Shown: one piece after another, positions 1-6,268 of the stretch | Position numbering within the stretch: the stretch's first letter is position 1 | How the letters are laid out: the number at the start of each line of letters is the position of its first letter | Origin: Oscillospiraceae bacterium | Lineage (GTDB): Bacteria > Bacillota > Clostridia > Oscillospirales > Ruminococcaceae | Assembly (NCBI GenBank): GCA_017472375.1 | Contig: JAFUQL010000297.1 | Span: forward strand, 1-8,736 | DNA: 8,736 nucleotides | Reading direction: 5' to 3' | Notes under the pieces: model-generated | The model's database searches: none | Told to the model about the DNA's origin: nothing | What the model saw: only the letters and a program-made list of their open reading frames with translations | Translations under genes and position numbers: made by a program

Positions 1-914
1 AATACCTGATCGTCGGGACCGCGAATTTCGACACCGCACGCTGGAACGGGTGGGTCCTGTACCGGGGCGCCCTGTACAACGTGAAGGCCAACCCCATCCC
101 CTGGCATTACATCCCCTGGCTCATGCTCATCACAACGCCGCTGCTCATTTTTGTTCTGGCTGCGCTGTGGGGCGTCCAGCTGCTGGTGCGCAATCGTCTG
201 TGCGTGCAAAAATGGCTCTGCCTTGAATCGGTGTACTGCATCGCCCTGGCGGTGTTCTTTGCCGCACCGCTGGGATACGCCATGGTGGTGCGCCCCAACC
301 TGTACAACGGGTGGCGGCATATGTACTTTATCTACATCCCGGTCGTCGTTCTGGCTGGAGTGGGCGCCGCCTGGCTCTGGCAGCACAAAAAGAAGTGGCT
401 GCGCATCGCCCTGTGCGGCGCACTGGCGGCCAATTTCCTGTACTATGCCGGTTTTATCATCGCCAATCATCCCTACGAATTCGCCTATTTCAACTTCCTG
501 GCAGGCGAGCACCCCGAAGAGCGGTATGAGGCCGACTACTGGTACATTGGCCAGTCCGAGCTGATGAAGCAGCTGCAGGAAATGGATGCCGATTTCTCGG
601 CCGTCCCGCTGAACAAGTCCATCCGTCTTGAAGGAACATGGTACCGGGTCAAGGGCACCATGAGCGGCCTTACCGAGCGCAACGAGGAGGTCACCTGGGA
701 CCGGCGCGGCCGTGCGCGCTATGTGCTGGAAAATACCTGCTACGCCGCCATCGACGATCTTTCCCCCAACTGGGATCTCAGCGACCCTGCCGTACAGCTG
801 TGGAAGAGCCTGATGAACGCGGAGGAGCCGATCCTCGAGATCAAGTGCGGCCGCACCGTGCTGTGGCGGGTGTACAAGAACCCCCAGTACAACGGCCCGC
901 CGTACAACAACTGA
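1..914 (+). CDS. GT-C / GT39-like membrane glycosyltransferase, C-terminal part (5' end outside window)
   Basis: The frame is open from the left edge (first full codon at 3), so the GTG at 81 is not a start; about 303 residues are visible. The part before codon 81 (reading ...ARWNGWVLYRGALYN) aligns with RWNGPILYRGAYYN of the complete paralogue downstream, confirming that the gene continues leftwards. Several hydrophobic helices are followed by a soluble C-terminal tail. Motifs shared with bacterial glycosyltransferase family 39-like proteins are NPIPWHYIPWL, YNGWRHMYF and HPYEFAYFNFLAGEHPEE...YEADYW. Such enzymes usually move a sugar from a lipid-phosphate carrier to an acceptor on the outer face of the membrane; donor and acceptor cannot be told here. 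The catalytic N-terminal loop is outside the window. It lies 70 bp before a paralogue on the same strand, probably in one transcript. The family call is from motifs and is moderately sure; substrate unknown. Confidence 0.8.
   Translation, partial: YLIVGTANFDTARWNGWVLYRGALYNVKANPIPWHYIPWLMLITTPLLIFVLAALWGVQLLVRNRLCVQKWLCLESVYCIALAVFFAAPLGYAMVVRPNLYNGWRHMYFIYIPVVVLAGVGAAWLWQHKKKWLRIALCGALAANFLYYAGFIIANHPYEFAYFNFLAGEHPEERYEADYWYIGQSELMKQLQEMDADFSAVPLNKSIRLEGTWYRVKGTMSGLTERNEEVTWDRRGRARYVLENTCYAAIDDLSPNWDLSDPAVQLWKSLMNAEEPILEIKCGRTVLWRVYKNPQYNGPPYNN
841..901 (+). repeat. 61-bp direct repeat, copy 1 (3' end of first glycosyltransferase gene)
   Basis: Matches 2639-2699 at 60 of 61 positions by eye (C against T in one Tyr codon). 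It encodes KCGRTVLWRVYKNPQYNGPP. The rest of the two genes is clearly more diverged, so this block is unusually conserved at DNA level. Confidence 0.9.
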
Positions 915-984
915 GCACCGGGGCGCTTCCCCATTCTCTGAAGTCCTTTTCAAAAGATCTTTTTCACACAGTGAGGTCGACAAT

Positions 985-2712
985 ATGAACCATACCTCTC
1001 CATCTGTTTCCCGTCTTTCATTTTCAACAAAGCATGAGCGTGCGTTCCTTGCAGTCCTCTTTCTGCTGCTGATCGTCATCGCTTTGTTTGCGGTCCAGCA
1101 ATGCTCGCCCGGTTTGGATCATTACATCGAGCTGGGCATTCTGGATTCCAACATGAAGGTCTATGCGGAAGTTCTTTTTGGCAAAGACAGTTCTCTATAC
1201 CAAAGCATCCCCTCAAGCCAGGACATTCGCACTTCCATCGAGCGCGACCATGGCGAATCCGCCCTTTACCTTATGTGGCCGTTCTTTCACGCCATGCGGC
1301 TCACCCTTGAATCCTATTTCCGCCCCGCGGAATTGCTTACCTTTTTCTATTATCACCTGGTCTTTTTGTTCGCCCTGTACGCACTTTACCAAACGGTGCG
1401 TTCCCTGACTGGCAGCCCTCTGGGTGGGCTGGCCGCCATGCTGCTGCTCTACTGCAACCCCCGCTTTTGGGGCGAGAGCTTTTACAACAATAAGGACATG
1501 GTCCTCCTATCCCTTTGCCTGATCGTTTTCTGGCGCGGGCTTCGCTTTATCGAAGAGGATAGCTGGAGCAGCTGCATCTGGTTCGGCCTGGCCGGCGCCT
1601 TTGCCTTCAACACCCGGCTGCTTGGGCTGGGGGCCTTTGGTGTGTGCGGCATCGCATATCTGGCCGACCTCACCGTACATAAACTGTGGGATCGAAAAAA
1701 ATTCCTGCGCGGTCTTTTGGCGGTGGGCAGCATGCTCTTCTTTTTCTTCCTCCTCACCCCTGCCGCCTGGTCCGATCCCTTGGAGTTCTTTGTCTATTTG
1801 TACCAAAACACCACCAGCTTTGATCTGTCCCGCTGGAACGGCCCGATCCTCTACCGTGGTGCCTACTACAATCCGGAGATCAACCCCATTCCCTGGCACT
1901 ACATCCCCTGGCTGATCGTGATCACCACACCGCCGCTGATCCTGATCCTGGCTGTGCTGACCCCGCTCGCCATGCTGGCTTCCTCCCGCTTCAGCGACAG
2001 TCCCATTCTCTGCCGGCAGAATCTGTTCTGCGCCTGCCTGGCGCTGTTCTCCATCCTGCCCATTCTGGTCAGCATGCTGGGCAATTCCAATCTGTACAAC
2101 GGCTGGCGGCATATGTATTTCACCTACGGCCCCATCGTGGTCCTCGCCGCATACACCGCTGTACATCTGTGCCGCCAGCGCATCCGCTGGCTTCGGCTGC
2201 TCGTGGTCGGCCTGCTTTCGGCCAACTTGATCTACTACAGCGGCTTTATTGCCAGGTATTATCCCCACGAGTATGCCTACTTCAACTTTCTCGCCGGCGA
2301 GCACCCCGAAGAGAGCTACGAGGCCGATTATTGGCTGATCTCGCTTCGCCCGGTCCTGCTGGAGCTGCTGGAGCGGGATACACGCTGCACCGTCACCAAC
2401 ATGGGCTGCAATGCGTATCTTCAGAAGCAATGGTACAACATGGTCCACTACCCGGTCGAGATCGCCGAGGATGAGGAGGAGGTCTACTGGGATCGCCGCG
2501 GCAGAGCCGTCTATGTTGTGGAAAACACCTCCTACTGGCAGATGGAGCAGCTCCACAACACCTGGGTCGAGGACGGCGTTTACGATTCCATGCAGGACTG
2601 GATCCGGCTGGTGGGAGAATCCGAGGTGGTATACGAGGTCAAGTGCGGCCGCACCGTGCTGTGGCGGGTGTATAAGAACCCCCAGTACAACGGCCCGCCT
2701 GTGGAGTGGTGA
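985..2712 (+). CDS. GT-C / GT39-like polytopic membrane glycosyltransferase, complete paralogue
   Basis: 575 aa. The ATG at 985 has only a weak ribosome site (GTGAGG, 971-976, 8 nt spacing), but it gives a natural N-terminus: a short polar lead, then a membrane helix at about residues 19-38. The first outer loop holds acidic residues (E49, D54) and ERDHGE (86-91). Next come helices, NPRFWGESFYNNKD (158-171), which resembles the conserved F-N-x-KD loop of GT39-like proteins, then NPIPWHYIPW (300-309), NGWRHMYF (372-379) and YPHEYAYFN...YEADYW (426-450). A soluble tail follows. The protein is Trp-rich (20 W). The fold suggests transfer of a sugar from a polyprenyl-phosphate carrier outside the membrane, perhaps to cell-wall polymer or protein; this is family inference. 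It lies directly behind a paralogue with a nearly identical C-terminal end, so the pair is a tandem duplication. Which acidic residue is catalytic cannot be assigned safely. Confidence 0.82.
   Translation: MNHTSPSVSRLSFSTKHERAFLAVLFLLLIVIALFAVQQCSPGLDHYIELGILDSNMKVYAEVLFGKDSSLYQSIPSSQDIRTSIERDHGESALYLMWPFFHAMRLTLESYFRPAELLTFFYYHLVFLFALYALYQTVRSLTGSPLGGLAAMLLLYCNPRFWGESFYNNKDMVLLSLCLIVFWRGLRFIEEDSWSSCIWFGLAGAFAFNTRLLGLGAFGVCGIAYLADLTVHKLWDRKKFLRGLLAVGSMLFFFFLLTPAAWSDPLEFFVYLYQNTTSFDLSRWNGPILYRGAYYNPEINPIPWHYIPWLIVITTPPLILILAVLTPLAMLASSRFSDSPILCRQNLFCACLALFSILPILVSMLGNSNLYNGWRHMYFTYGPIVVLAAYTAVHLCRQRIRWLRLLVVGLLSANLIYYSGFIARYYPHEYAYFNFLAGEHPEESYEADYWLISLRPVLLELLERDTRCTVTNMGCNAYLQKQWYNMVHYPVEIAEDEEEVYWDRRGRAVYVVENTSYWQMEQLHNTWVEDGVYDSMQDWIRLVGESEVVYEVKCGRTVLWRVYKNPQYNGPPVEW
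2639..2699 (+). repeat. 61-bp direct repeat, copy 2 (3' end of second glycosyltransferase gene)
   Basis: Partner of 841-901, 1798 bp downstream in the same orientation and the same reading frame. Recombination between the copies would delete exactly one gene's worth of sequence and leave a hybrid gene. Confidence 0.9.
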
Positions 2713-2780
2713 CCAGCCAGACCTCACCCCCGTAGAGATCGGCCGGAATTTTACCACTTCATTTTGTTGAAGCTGATGGG

Positions 2781-2809
2781 TTGACAAACCACAAAAAACG
2801 TGGTTTAAT
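2781..2809 (+). promoter_or_regulatory. Sigma-A-type promoter of the trp T-box / trpXYZ unit
   Basis: A perfect -35 TTGACA (2781-2786) is followed by a 17-bp spacer and -10 TTTAAT (2804-2809). Transcription would start near 2816, a few bases before T-box stem I, which supports the call. No clear intrinsic terminator is visible between the upstream gene's stop (2712) and this promoter. Confidence 0.85.
2786..2806. promoter_or_regulatory. Perfect inverted repeat inside the promoter spacer (possible operator)
   Basis: AAACCAC (2786-2792), a 7-nt spacer AAAAAAC, then GTGGTTT (2800-2806). The arms touch the last base of the -35 and the first three bases of the -10, the usual place for a repressor site. 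It has 7-bp arms with no mismatch. No regulator gene is in the window, so the function is inferred from position alone; chance occurrence is possible. Confidence 0.4.
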
Positions 2810-3028
2810 AGGCTCAAACAAAACCGTTGAGGCGAAGATAAAACTGCACAGCGCACTTACAGAGAGCCCGGAGGCTGGAAACGGGCAGAGAGCGGGGCAG
2901 ACAAATGGATCGCTGAGGGCGGGGTGAACGCGCATCTGCGTCAGTAGCTTCCGACGGGTACTCCCGTTACAGAGTGTGAGGCGTGTTGGCGCTTCGAGAG
3001 GTGGCTGCGGCCGTAACGGCCCGGCAAA

Positions 3029-3075
3029 CAAGGTGGCACCGCAGGTGTTTTGATCTGATTCAAAGCCTGTCCTTG
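3029..3075 (+). promoter_or_regulatory. T-box antiterminator
   Basis: CAAGG (3029-3033) pairs with CCTTG (3071-3075) and GCAGG (3041-3045) pairs with CCTGT (3066-3070). The two helices are contiguous on the 3' side and separated on the 5' side by the 7-nt bulge TGGCACC (3034-3040), which contacts the tRNA NCCA end. The 3' strands lie in the left arm of the terminator, so the two folds exclude each other. Confidence 0.92.
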
Positions 3076-3110
3076 TACGACAAGTACCGTCGTATAAGGG
3101 CAGGCTTTTT
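3062..3110 (+). terminator. T-box-controlled intrinsic terminator
   Basis: Uninterrupted 20-bp stem (3062-3081 with 3089-3108, two or three G-U wobbles) around loop AAGTACC, ending in a T-run at 3106-3110. It is the default OFF fold when tRNA-Trp is charged. Confidence 0.93.
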
Positions 3111-3138
3111 GTATTCCCCGAAAAAGGAGGTCGTTTGT

Positions 3139-3201
3139 ATGATCTTTTCCGCTCCCGCACCCCGCTTCTGCACCGGCCGCCGATGGCGATGGCAGGCGTG
3201 A
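3139..3201 (+). CDS. Candidate Trp-codon leader peptide, 20 aa
   Basis: ATG at 3139 sits 8 nt after a perfect Shine-Dalgarno AAGGAGG (3124-3130), the best one in this leader and stronger than that of trpX. The ORF encodes MIFSAPAPRF then CTGRRWRWQA and stops at TGA 3199-3201. Trp codons are residues 16 and 18, two in twenty, in a transcript already gated by uncharged tRNA-Trp. It lies wholly between the T-box terminator and trpX and is out of frame with trpX. The likely role is as a sensor: ribosomes stalling at the Trp codons would change folding of the RNA before the trpX start. The B. subtilis anti-TRAP operon has a comparable T-box followed by a Trp-rich leader peptide (rtpLP). The ORF and its ribosome site are seen directly; translation and function are inference. 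Without conservation data it could be a chance ORF. Confidence 0.55.
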   Translation: MIFSAPAPRFCTGRRWRWQA

Positions 3202-3249
3202 ACCGCACCCGCCCGTCCCCGGCATCCCGCCGGGCAGATCCATCCGCCA
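3184..3249 (+). other. Possible RNA fold sequestering the leader Trp codons
   Basis: TGGCGATGG (3184-3192), which contains both Trp codons of the mini-ORF, can pair with CCATCCGCCA (3240-3249) with one bulged C. Inside lies a hairpin CCCGGC-ATCCC-GCCGGG (3218-3234), which competes with GCCCG (3211-3215)/CGGGC (3231-3235). No U-run follows, so this is not an intrinsic terminator. The segment is GC-rich, so chance pairing is a real alternative. Confidence 0.3.
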
Positions 3250-3287
3250 GCCCGCATACAAATGCAGAAAGAATTGAGGTATTGACC

Positions 3288-4295
3288 ATGAAAAAGATGA
3301 ACAAGCTGATCGCCGCCACCCTGTCCGCCGTTCTGGCCCTGACCGCTGCCGCCTGCGGCGGCTCCGCCTCCTCCGCGCCCGCCGCTTCCGGTGAGGCCGC
3401 CGGCGATGTGTACCGGGTCGCCATCGTGCAGCAGCTGGATCACGCCAGCCTGGACGAGATCCGCCTGGCCGCCGAGGCCGAGCTGGACGCCAAGGCCGCC
3501 GAGCTGGGCGTGACCATCCAGTACACCGAGTTCAATGGGCAGAACGACCCCACCACCCTGAACCAGATCGGCACCCAGGTGGTCAGCGACGGCTATGACG
3601 CCATCATCCCCATCGCCACTCTGGCCGCCCAGTGCATGCAGAACGCCACCGAGGGCACCGACATCCCCGTGATCTTCGCCGCCGTGTCCGACCCCGAGAC
3701 CGCCGGCCTGACCGCTGAGAACGTCACCGGCACCTCCGACGCCCTGAACACCCCCTTCATTCTGGACATGATGCTGGCTCAGGACCCCGATGTGCAGACC
3801 GTCGGCCTGCTGTACAGCCTGTCTGAGGACAACAGCAAGAAGCCCATCGCTGAGGCCAAGGAGTATCTGGACGCCAAGGGCATCGCCTACATCGAGAAGA
3901 CCGGCAACACCACCGATGAGATCGTGGCCGCCACCAACAGCATCCTGGACCAGGTGGACGCCATCTTCACCCCCACCGACAACGTGGTCATGGCCGCTGA
4001 GCTGACCATCGCCGAGAGCCTGATGGCCGCCGGCGTTCCCCACTACACCGGCGCAGACAGCTTCGTGCGCAACGGCGCCTTCACCACCTGCGGCGTGAAC
4101 TACACCGAGCTGGGCGCCTACACCGCCGATATGGCCGTGGAGGCCATGGTGGACGGCACCCTGCCCGCCTTCCACGTCATGGACGGCGGCATCATCACCG
4201 TGAACACCGAGACCGCCGCCGCTCTGGGCATCGATTACAGCGTGTTCTCCACCATGGCCAATCAGGTGGCCGAGGTGGTCACCACCGTGGACTGA
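3288..4295 (+). CDS. trpX: Tryptophan ABC transporter substrate-binding lipoprotein TrpX
   Basis: 335 aa, the extracellular binding component of a TrpXYZ importer (ABC_sub_bind family, PF04392). The ATG at 3288 is chosen because it has GAGG at 3276-3279 with 8 nt spacing and opens a lipoprotein signal: basic MKKMNK, hydrophobic stretch, then LTAAAC with the lipidated Cys at residue 23, and a Ser/Ala-rich linker. The frame is open further upstream from about 3135, but that would bury the signal peptide. The mature part starts YRVAIVQQLDHASLDEIR. Family features are EFNGQNDPTTLNQI (79-92), IIPIATLAAQ, IPVIFAAVSDPETAGL, NVTGTSD, and later DAIFTPTDNVV, typical of the two-lobed periplasmic-binding fold. 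Tryptophan as ligand is inferred from the Trp T-box upstream and known trpXYZ gene order. The protein contains no Trp residue. A second hairpin lies after it, before trpY. Confidence 0.93.
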   Translation: MKKMNKLIAATLSAVLALTAAACGGSASSAPAASGEAAGDVYRVAIVQQLDHASLDEIRLAAEAELDAKAAELGVTIQYTEFNGQNDPTTLNQIGTQVVSDGYDAIIPIATLAAQCMQNATEGTDIPVIFAAVSDPETAGLTAENVTGTSDALNTPFILDMMLAQDPDVQTVGLLYSLSEDNSKKPIAEAKEYLDAKGIAYIEKTGNTTDEIVAATNSILDQVDAIFTPTDNVVMAAELTIAESLMAAGVPHYTGADSFVRNGAFTTCGVNYTELGAYTADMAVEAMVDGTLPAFHVMDGGIITVNTETAAALGIDYSVFSTMANQVAEVVTTVD

Positions 4296-4387
4296 GCGCC
4301 CCGGCTTTTCACCAAAAGCACCGCAGCTTGTTGAAAACCGCTTCCCCCGGCGGCAGGCAAGCACCCCATTGGACCCCAAAAACATCC

Positions 4388-4436
4388 CCGGCGGGAACCG
4401 GATGCCGCGCGTGTCCGGTTCCCTTTGCCGGTTTTT
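4388..4436 (+). terminator. Terminator-like hairpin between trpX and trpY
   Basis: GGGAACCGG (4393-4401) pairs with CCGGTTCCC (4415-4423). An outer CCGGC (4388-4392) pairs with GCCGG (4427-4431) across a 3-nt TTT bulge. TTTTT follows at 4432-4436 and the trpY ribosome site at once after it. In operons this usually lowers expression of the membrane parts relative to the binding protein. CCGCTTCCC (4338-4346) matches the right arm at 8 of 9 bases and could compete for the left arm. The rest of the 154-bp gap shows no gene. Confidence 0.7.
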
Positions 4437-4449
4437 CAGGAGGTAACCC

Positions 4450-5382
4450 ATGACGTCCTTTTTCACCCTGGCCATCGTGCAGAGCGCACTGGAGCTGGGC
4501 TTCATCTACGCGCTGGTGGCCATGGCGCTGTTCCTCAGCTACAGCGTGCTGAACATCGCCGACCTGTCCACCGACAACTGCTTCATTCTGGGCTGCGCGG
4601 TGGGCTCCACCGTGGCACTGGCCGGGCATCCCATCCTGGCGCTGCCCGCCGCCATGCTGGCGGGCGTGGGCTCGGGCTTTCTCACCGCCTTTCTGCAGAC
4701 CCGCCTCGGGGTGGAGAGCATCCTGGCCGGCATCATCGTGAACACCGGCCTGTACACCGTCAACCTGGCGGCCATGGGCTTCTCCAGCAACCTGAACCTG
4801 TTCAAGTGCGACACCATCTTCACCATGGCCAAGGCCGCGCTGGAGCCGGTCATCGGCAGCTGGTACAAGCTGGCGGTGGCAGCGGTCATTACGCTGGCGG
4901 CGGCTGCGGCGCTGTGGTTCTTCCTGGGCACCCGGCTGGGTCTGTCCATCCGCGCCACCGGCGACAACGCCGACATGGTGCGCGCCTCCTCCATCAACCC
5001 CGCCTACACCATCACCGTGGGCCTGTGCATCAGCGGCTCGCTCACCGCGCTGGCCGGCGCCGTGCTGGGCCAGTACCAGAAGTCCTGCGACATCAACCTG
5101 GGCCAGGGCATGGTGACCATCGCGCTGGCCAGCCTGATCATCGGCGAAACGCTGGTGGGGCGGCAGAAGCTGGGGCTGCGGCTGTCTGCGGCCATTCTGG
5201 GCAGCGTCATCTACCGGTTCATCGTGGCCATTGCCCTGCGCATGAACGTGCCCGCCGAGTGCCTGAAGCTGGTCAGCGCCCTCATCGTGGCCGTGGCCAT
5301 CTCCAGCCCCCAGATCAAGGTGCTGTACGCCCGCCACAAGCGCAAGGCCGCAGCCCGCGCCGCCCGCAAAGGAGGGAACTGA
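4450..5382 (+). CDS. trpY: Tryptophan ABC transporter permease TrpY
   Basis: 310 aa integral membrane permease of the branched-chain-amino-acid type (BPD_transp_2 family). ATG at 4450 has AGGAGG (4438-4443) 6 nt upstream. About eight hydrophobic segments are visible (roughly 8-30, 44-60, 62-82, 90-112, 138-160, 185-206, 220-238, 245-290). The cytoplasmic loop GLSIRATGDNADMVRASSIN (164-183) matches the position and style of the ABC coupling helix (xxIRATGxNxxMARxxGI in relatives) that contacts the ATPase. GETLVGRQKLGLRL (232-245) is also typical. The C-terminus is a basic, Ala/Arg/Lys-rich tail on the inside. It probably works as a homodimer with TrpX and TrpZ. The trpZ ribosome site lies inside its last codons, so the two genes are translationally coupled. 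It contains only two Trp residues. Confidence 0.92.
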   Translation: MTSFFTLAIVQSALELGFIYALVAMALFLSYSVLNIADLSTDNCFILGCAVGSTVALAGHPILALPAAMLAGVGSGFLTAFLQTRLGVESILAGIIVNTGLYTVNLAAMGFSSNLNLFKCDTIFTMAKAALEPVIGSWYKLAVAAVITLAAAAALWFFLGTRLGLSIRATGDNADMVRASSINPAYTITVGLCISGSLTALAGAVLGQYQKSCDINLGQGMVTIALASLIIGETLVGRQKLGLRLSAAILGSVIYRFIVAIALRMNVPAECLKLVSALIVAVAISSPQIKVLYARHKRKAAARAARKGGN

Positions 5383-5384
5383 CC

Positions 5385-6194
5385 ATGCTGAAGCTGAATC
5401 ATGTGAGCATGACCTTCAACCCGGGCACCGTGAACGAGAAGAAGGCTCTGAACGACGTATCCCTGCACATGGCCCCCGGCGACTTCGCCACCATCGTGGG
5501 CTCCAACGGTGCGGGCAAATCCACCCTGTTCGGCGCCATCGCCGGCAGCTTCTGGCCGGACGAGGGCGAGGTCATTCTGGACGGCCGGGACATCACCTTT
5601 GAGCCGGAGCACCGCCGCAGCAACGTGCTGGGCCGGCTGTTCCAGGATCCCATGCGCGGCACCGCCCCCCACATGACCATCGAGGAGAACCTGGCGCTGG
5701 CCTACCTGCGGGCGTCCAAAGCCCGCAACGCCTACTTCAGCCGGGTGACCAAGCAGGACAAGGCGGACTTCCGGGAGAAGCTGGCTCTGCTGGACATGGG
5801 CCTGGAGGACCGGATGACCCAGCCGGTGGGTCTGCTCTCGGGCGGCCAGCGGCAGGCGCTGACCCTGCTGATGGCCACGCTGGTGACCCCGAAACTGCTG
5901 CTGTTGGACGAACACACCGCCGCGCTGGACCCCGCCACCGCCGAAAAGGTGCTGGCGCTGACCCGGGACATCGTGGCCGAGCGGCAGATCACCTGCCTGA
6001 TGATCACCCACAACATGAAGGACGCGCTGGGGCTGGGCAACCGCACCCTGATGATGGACTCTGGCCGCATCGTGCTGGACGTGAGCGGCGACGAGCGCGC
6101 CGGCATGACGGTGGACGACCTGCTGGCCCGGTTCGCCGCAAACGCCGGCAAGGCGCTGGACAACGACCGCATCCTGCTGAGCGAGATGGGCTGA
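5385..6194 (+). CDS. trpZ: Tryptophan ABC transporter ATP-binding protein TrpZ
   Basis: 269 aa ABC ATPase that powers the importer from the cytoplasmic face. ATG at 5385 is 2 nt after the trpY stop, with AAAGGAGG (5368-5375) inside trpY as its ribosome site; a longer reading in this frame runs back to 4425 but only as an overlap with trpY. All motifs are intact: Walker A GSNGAGKST (39-47), Q-loop Q87 in LFQDP, signature LSGGQ (151-155), Walker B LLLLDE (171-176), D-loop ALD (180-182), H-loop H209 in ITHN. The residues before the Q-loop, with a long helical insert after it (about 102-130), are usual for this subfamily. No substrate-specific residue can be named; specificity comes from the operon and its T-box. 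One Trp residue. It is the last gene of the unit, ending 33 bp before the next promoter. Confidence 0.95.
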   Translation: MLKLNHVSMTFNPGTVNEKKALNDVSLHMAPGDFATIVGSNGAGKSTLFGAIAGSFWPDEGEVILDGRDITFEPEHRRSNVLGRLFQDPMRGTAPHMTIEENLALAYLRASKARNAYFSRVTKQDKADFREKLALLDMGLEDRMTQPVGLLSGGQRQALTLLMATLVTPKLLLLDEHTAALDPATAEKVLALTRDIVAERQITCLMITHNMKDALGLGNRTLMMDSGRIVLDVSGDERAGMTVDDLLARFAANAGKALDNDRILLSEMG

Positions 6195-6226
6195 GCAAAA
6201 CCTGCCGAAAAGCCATCCAAAACGCC

Positions 6227-6255
6227 TTGCCATCGCCCTTCAAAGCGACTATAAT
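6227..6255 (+). promoter_or_regulatory. Sigma-A-type promoter of aspS
   Basis: -35 TTGCCA (6227-6232), 17-bp spacer, perfect -10 TATAAT (6250-6255), start expected near 6262. It lies in the only gap between trpZ and aspS and gives a leader of about 145 nt. Confidence 0.82.
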
Positions 6256-6268
6256 AGAATATTGGAAG

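Larger units (their letters stand above)
2822..3110 (+). promoter_or_regulatory. Tryptophan T-box riboswitch (specifier UGG)
   Basis: A leader RNA that binds tRNA-Trp and lets transcription pass when the tRNA is uncharged. Stem I can be folded by hand. GGCGA (2831-2835) pairs with TCGCT (2910-2914), with GA-rich flanks suited to a K-turn. The specifier loop has AGATAAAA (2836-2843) on the 5' side and ACAAATGGA (2901-2909) on the 3' side. CTGC (2844-2847) pairs with GCAG (2897-2900). The AGAGAG bulge is at 2861-2866, and CCCG/CGGG closes the apical loop containing GGCTGGAAA. The codon in the specifier position, followed by the conserved A, is TGG (2906-2908) = Trp. A hairpin ACGGG-TACT-CCCGT (2954-2967) and the CCGTTAC-AGAGTG segment follow. 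The T-box AAGGTGGCACCGC is at 3030-3042. The bulge residue C (UGGC) would pair with discriminator G73, usual for bacterial tRNA-Trp. The downstream trpXYZ genes agree with this reading. Confidence 0.93.

Noticed and set aside
915..984. Possible terminator between the two glycosyltransferase genes (GGGG-CGCTT-CCCC at 920-932; palindrome AAAAGATCTTTT at 952-963)
   Set aside because: A 4-bp stem without a following T-run, and an A/T palindrome without a GC stem. Neither is a convincing terminator or promoter.
2713..2780. Terminator for the glycosyltransferase genes (CTTCA-TTTTGT-TGAAG at 2757-2772)
   Set aside because: A short 5-bp stem without a following U-run. I see no good terminator here.
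1507..2856. 449-codon open frame on the minus strand
   Set aside because: It lies opposite the glycosyltransferase gene, whose protein has clear family motifs. The minus-strand translation is a low-complexity product of codon bias without recognisable domains or a ribosome site.
3135..3287. N-terminal extension of TrpX from a TTG at 3135
   Set aside because: Only 4 nt from the Shine-Dalgarno, and it would place 51 polar residues before a clear lipoprotein signal. The ribosome site fits the ATG at 3139 in another frame.
3060..4505. 481-codon open frame on the minus strand opposite trpX
   Set aside because: Gly/His/Val-rich translation typical of an antisense frame to a gene with G/C-ending codons. 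It also runs across the T-box terminator.
5211..6233. 340-codon open frame on the minus strand opposite trpZ
   Set aside because: Antisense to an intact ABC ATPase; Gln/His/Gly/Val-rich with no motifs.
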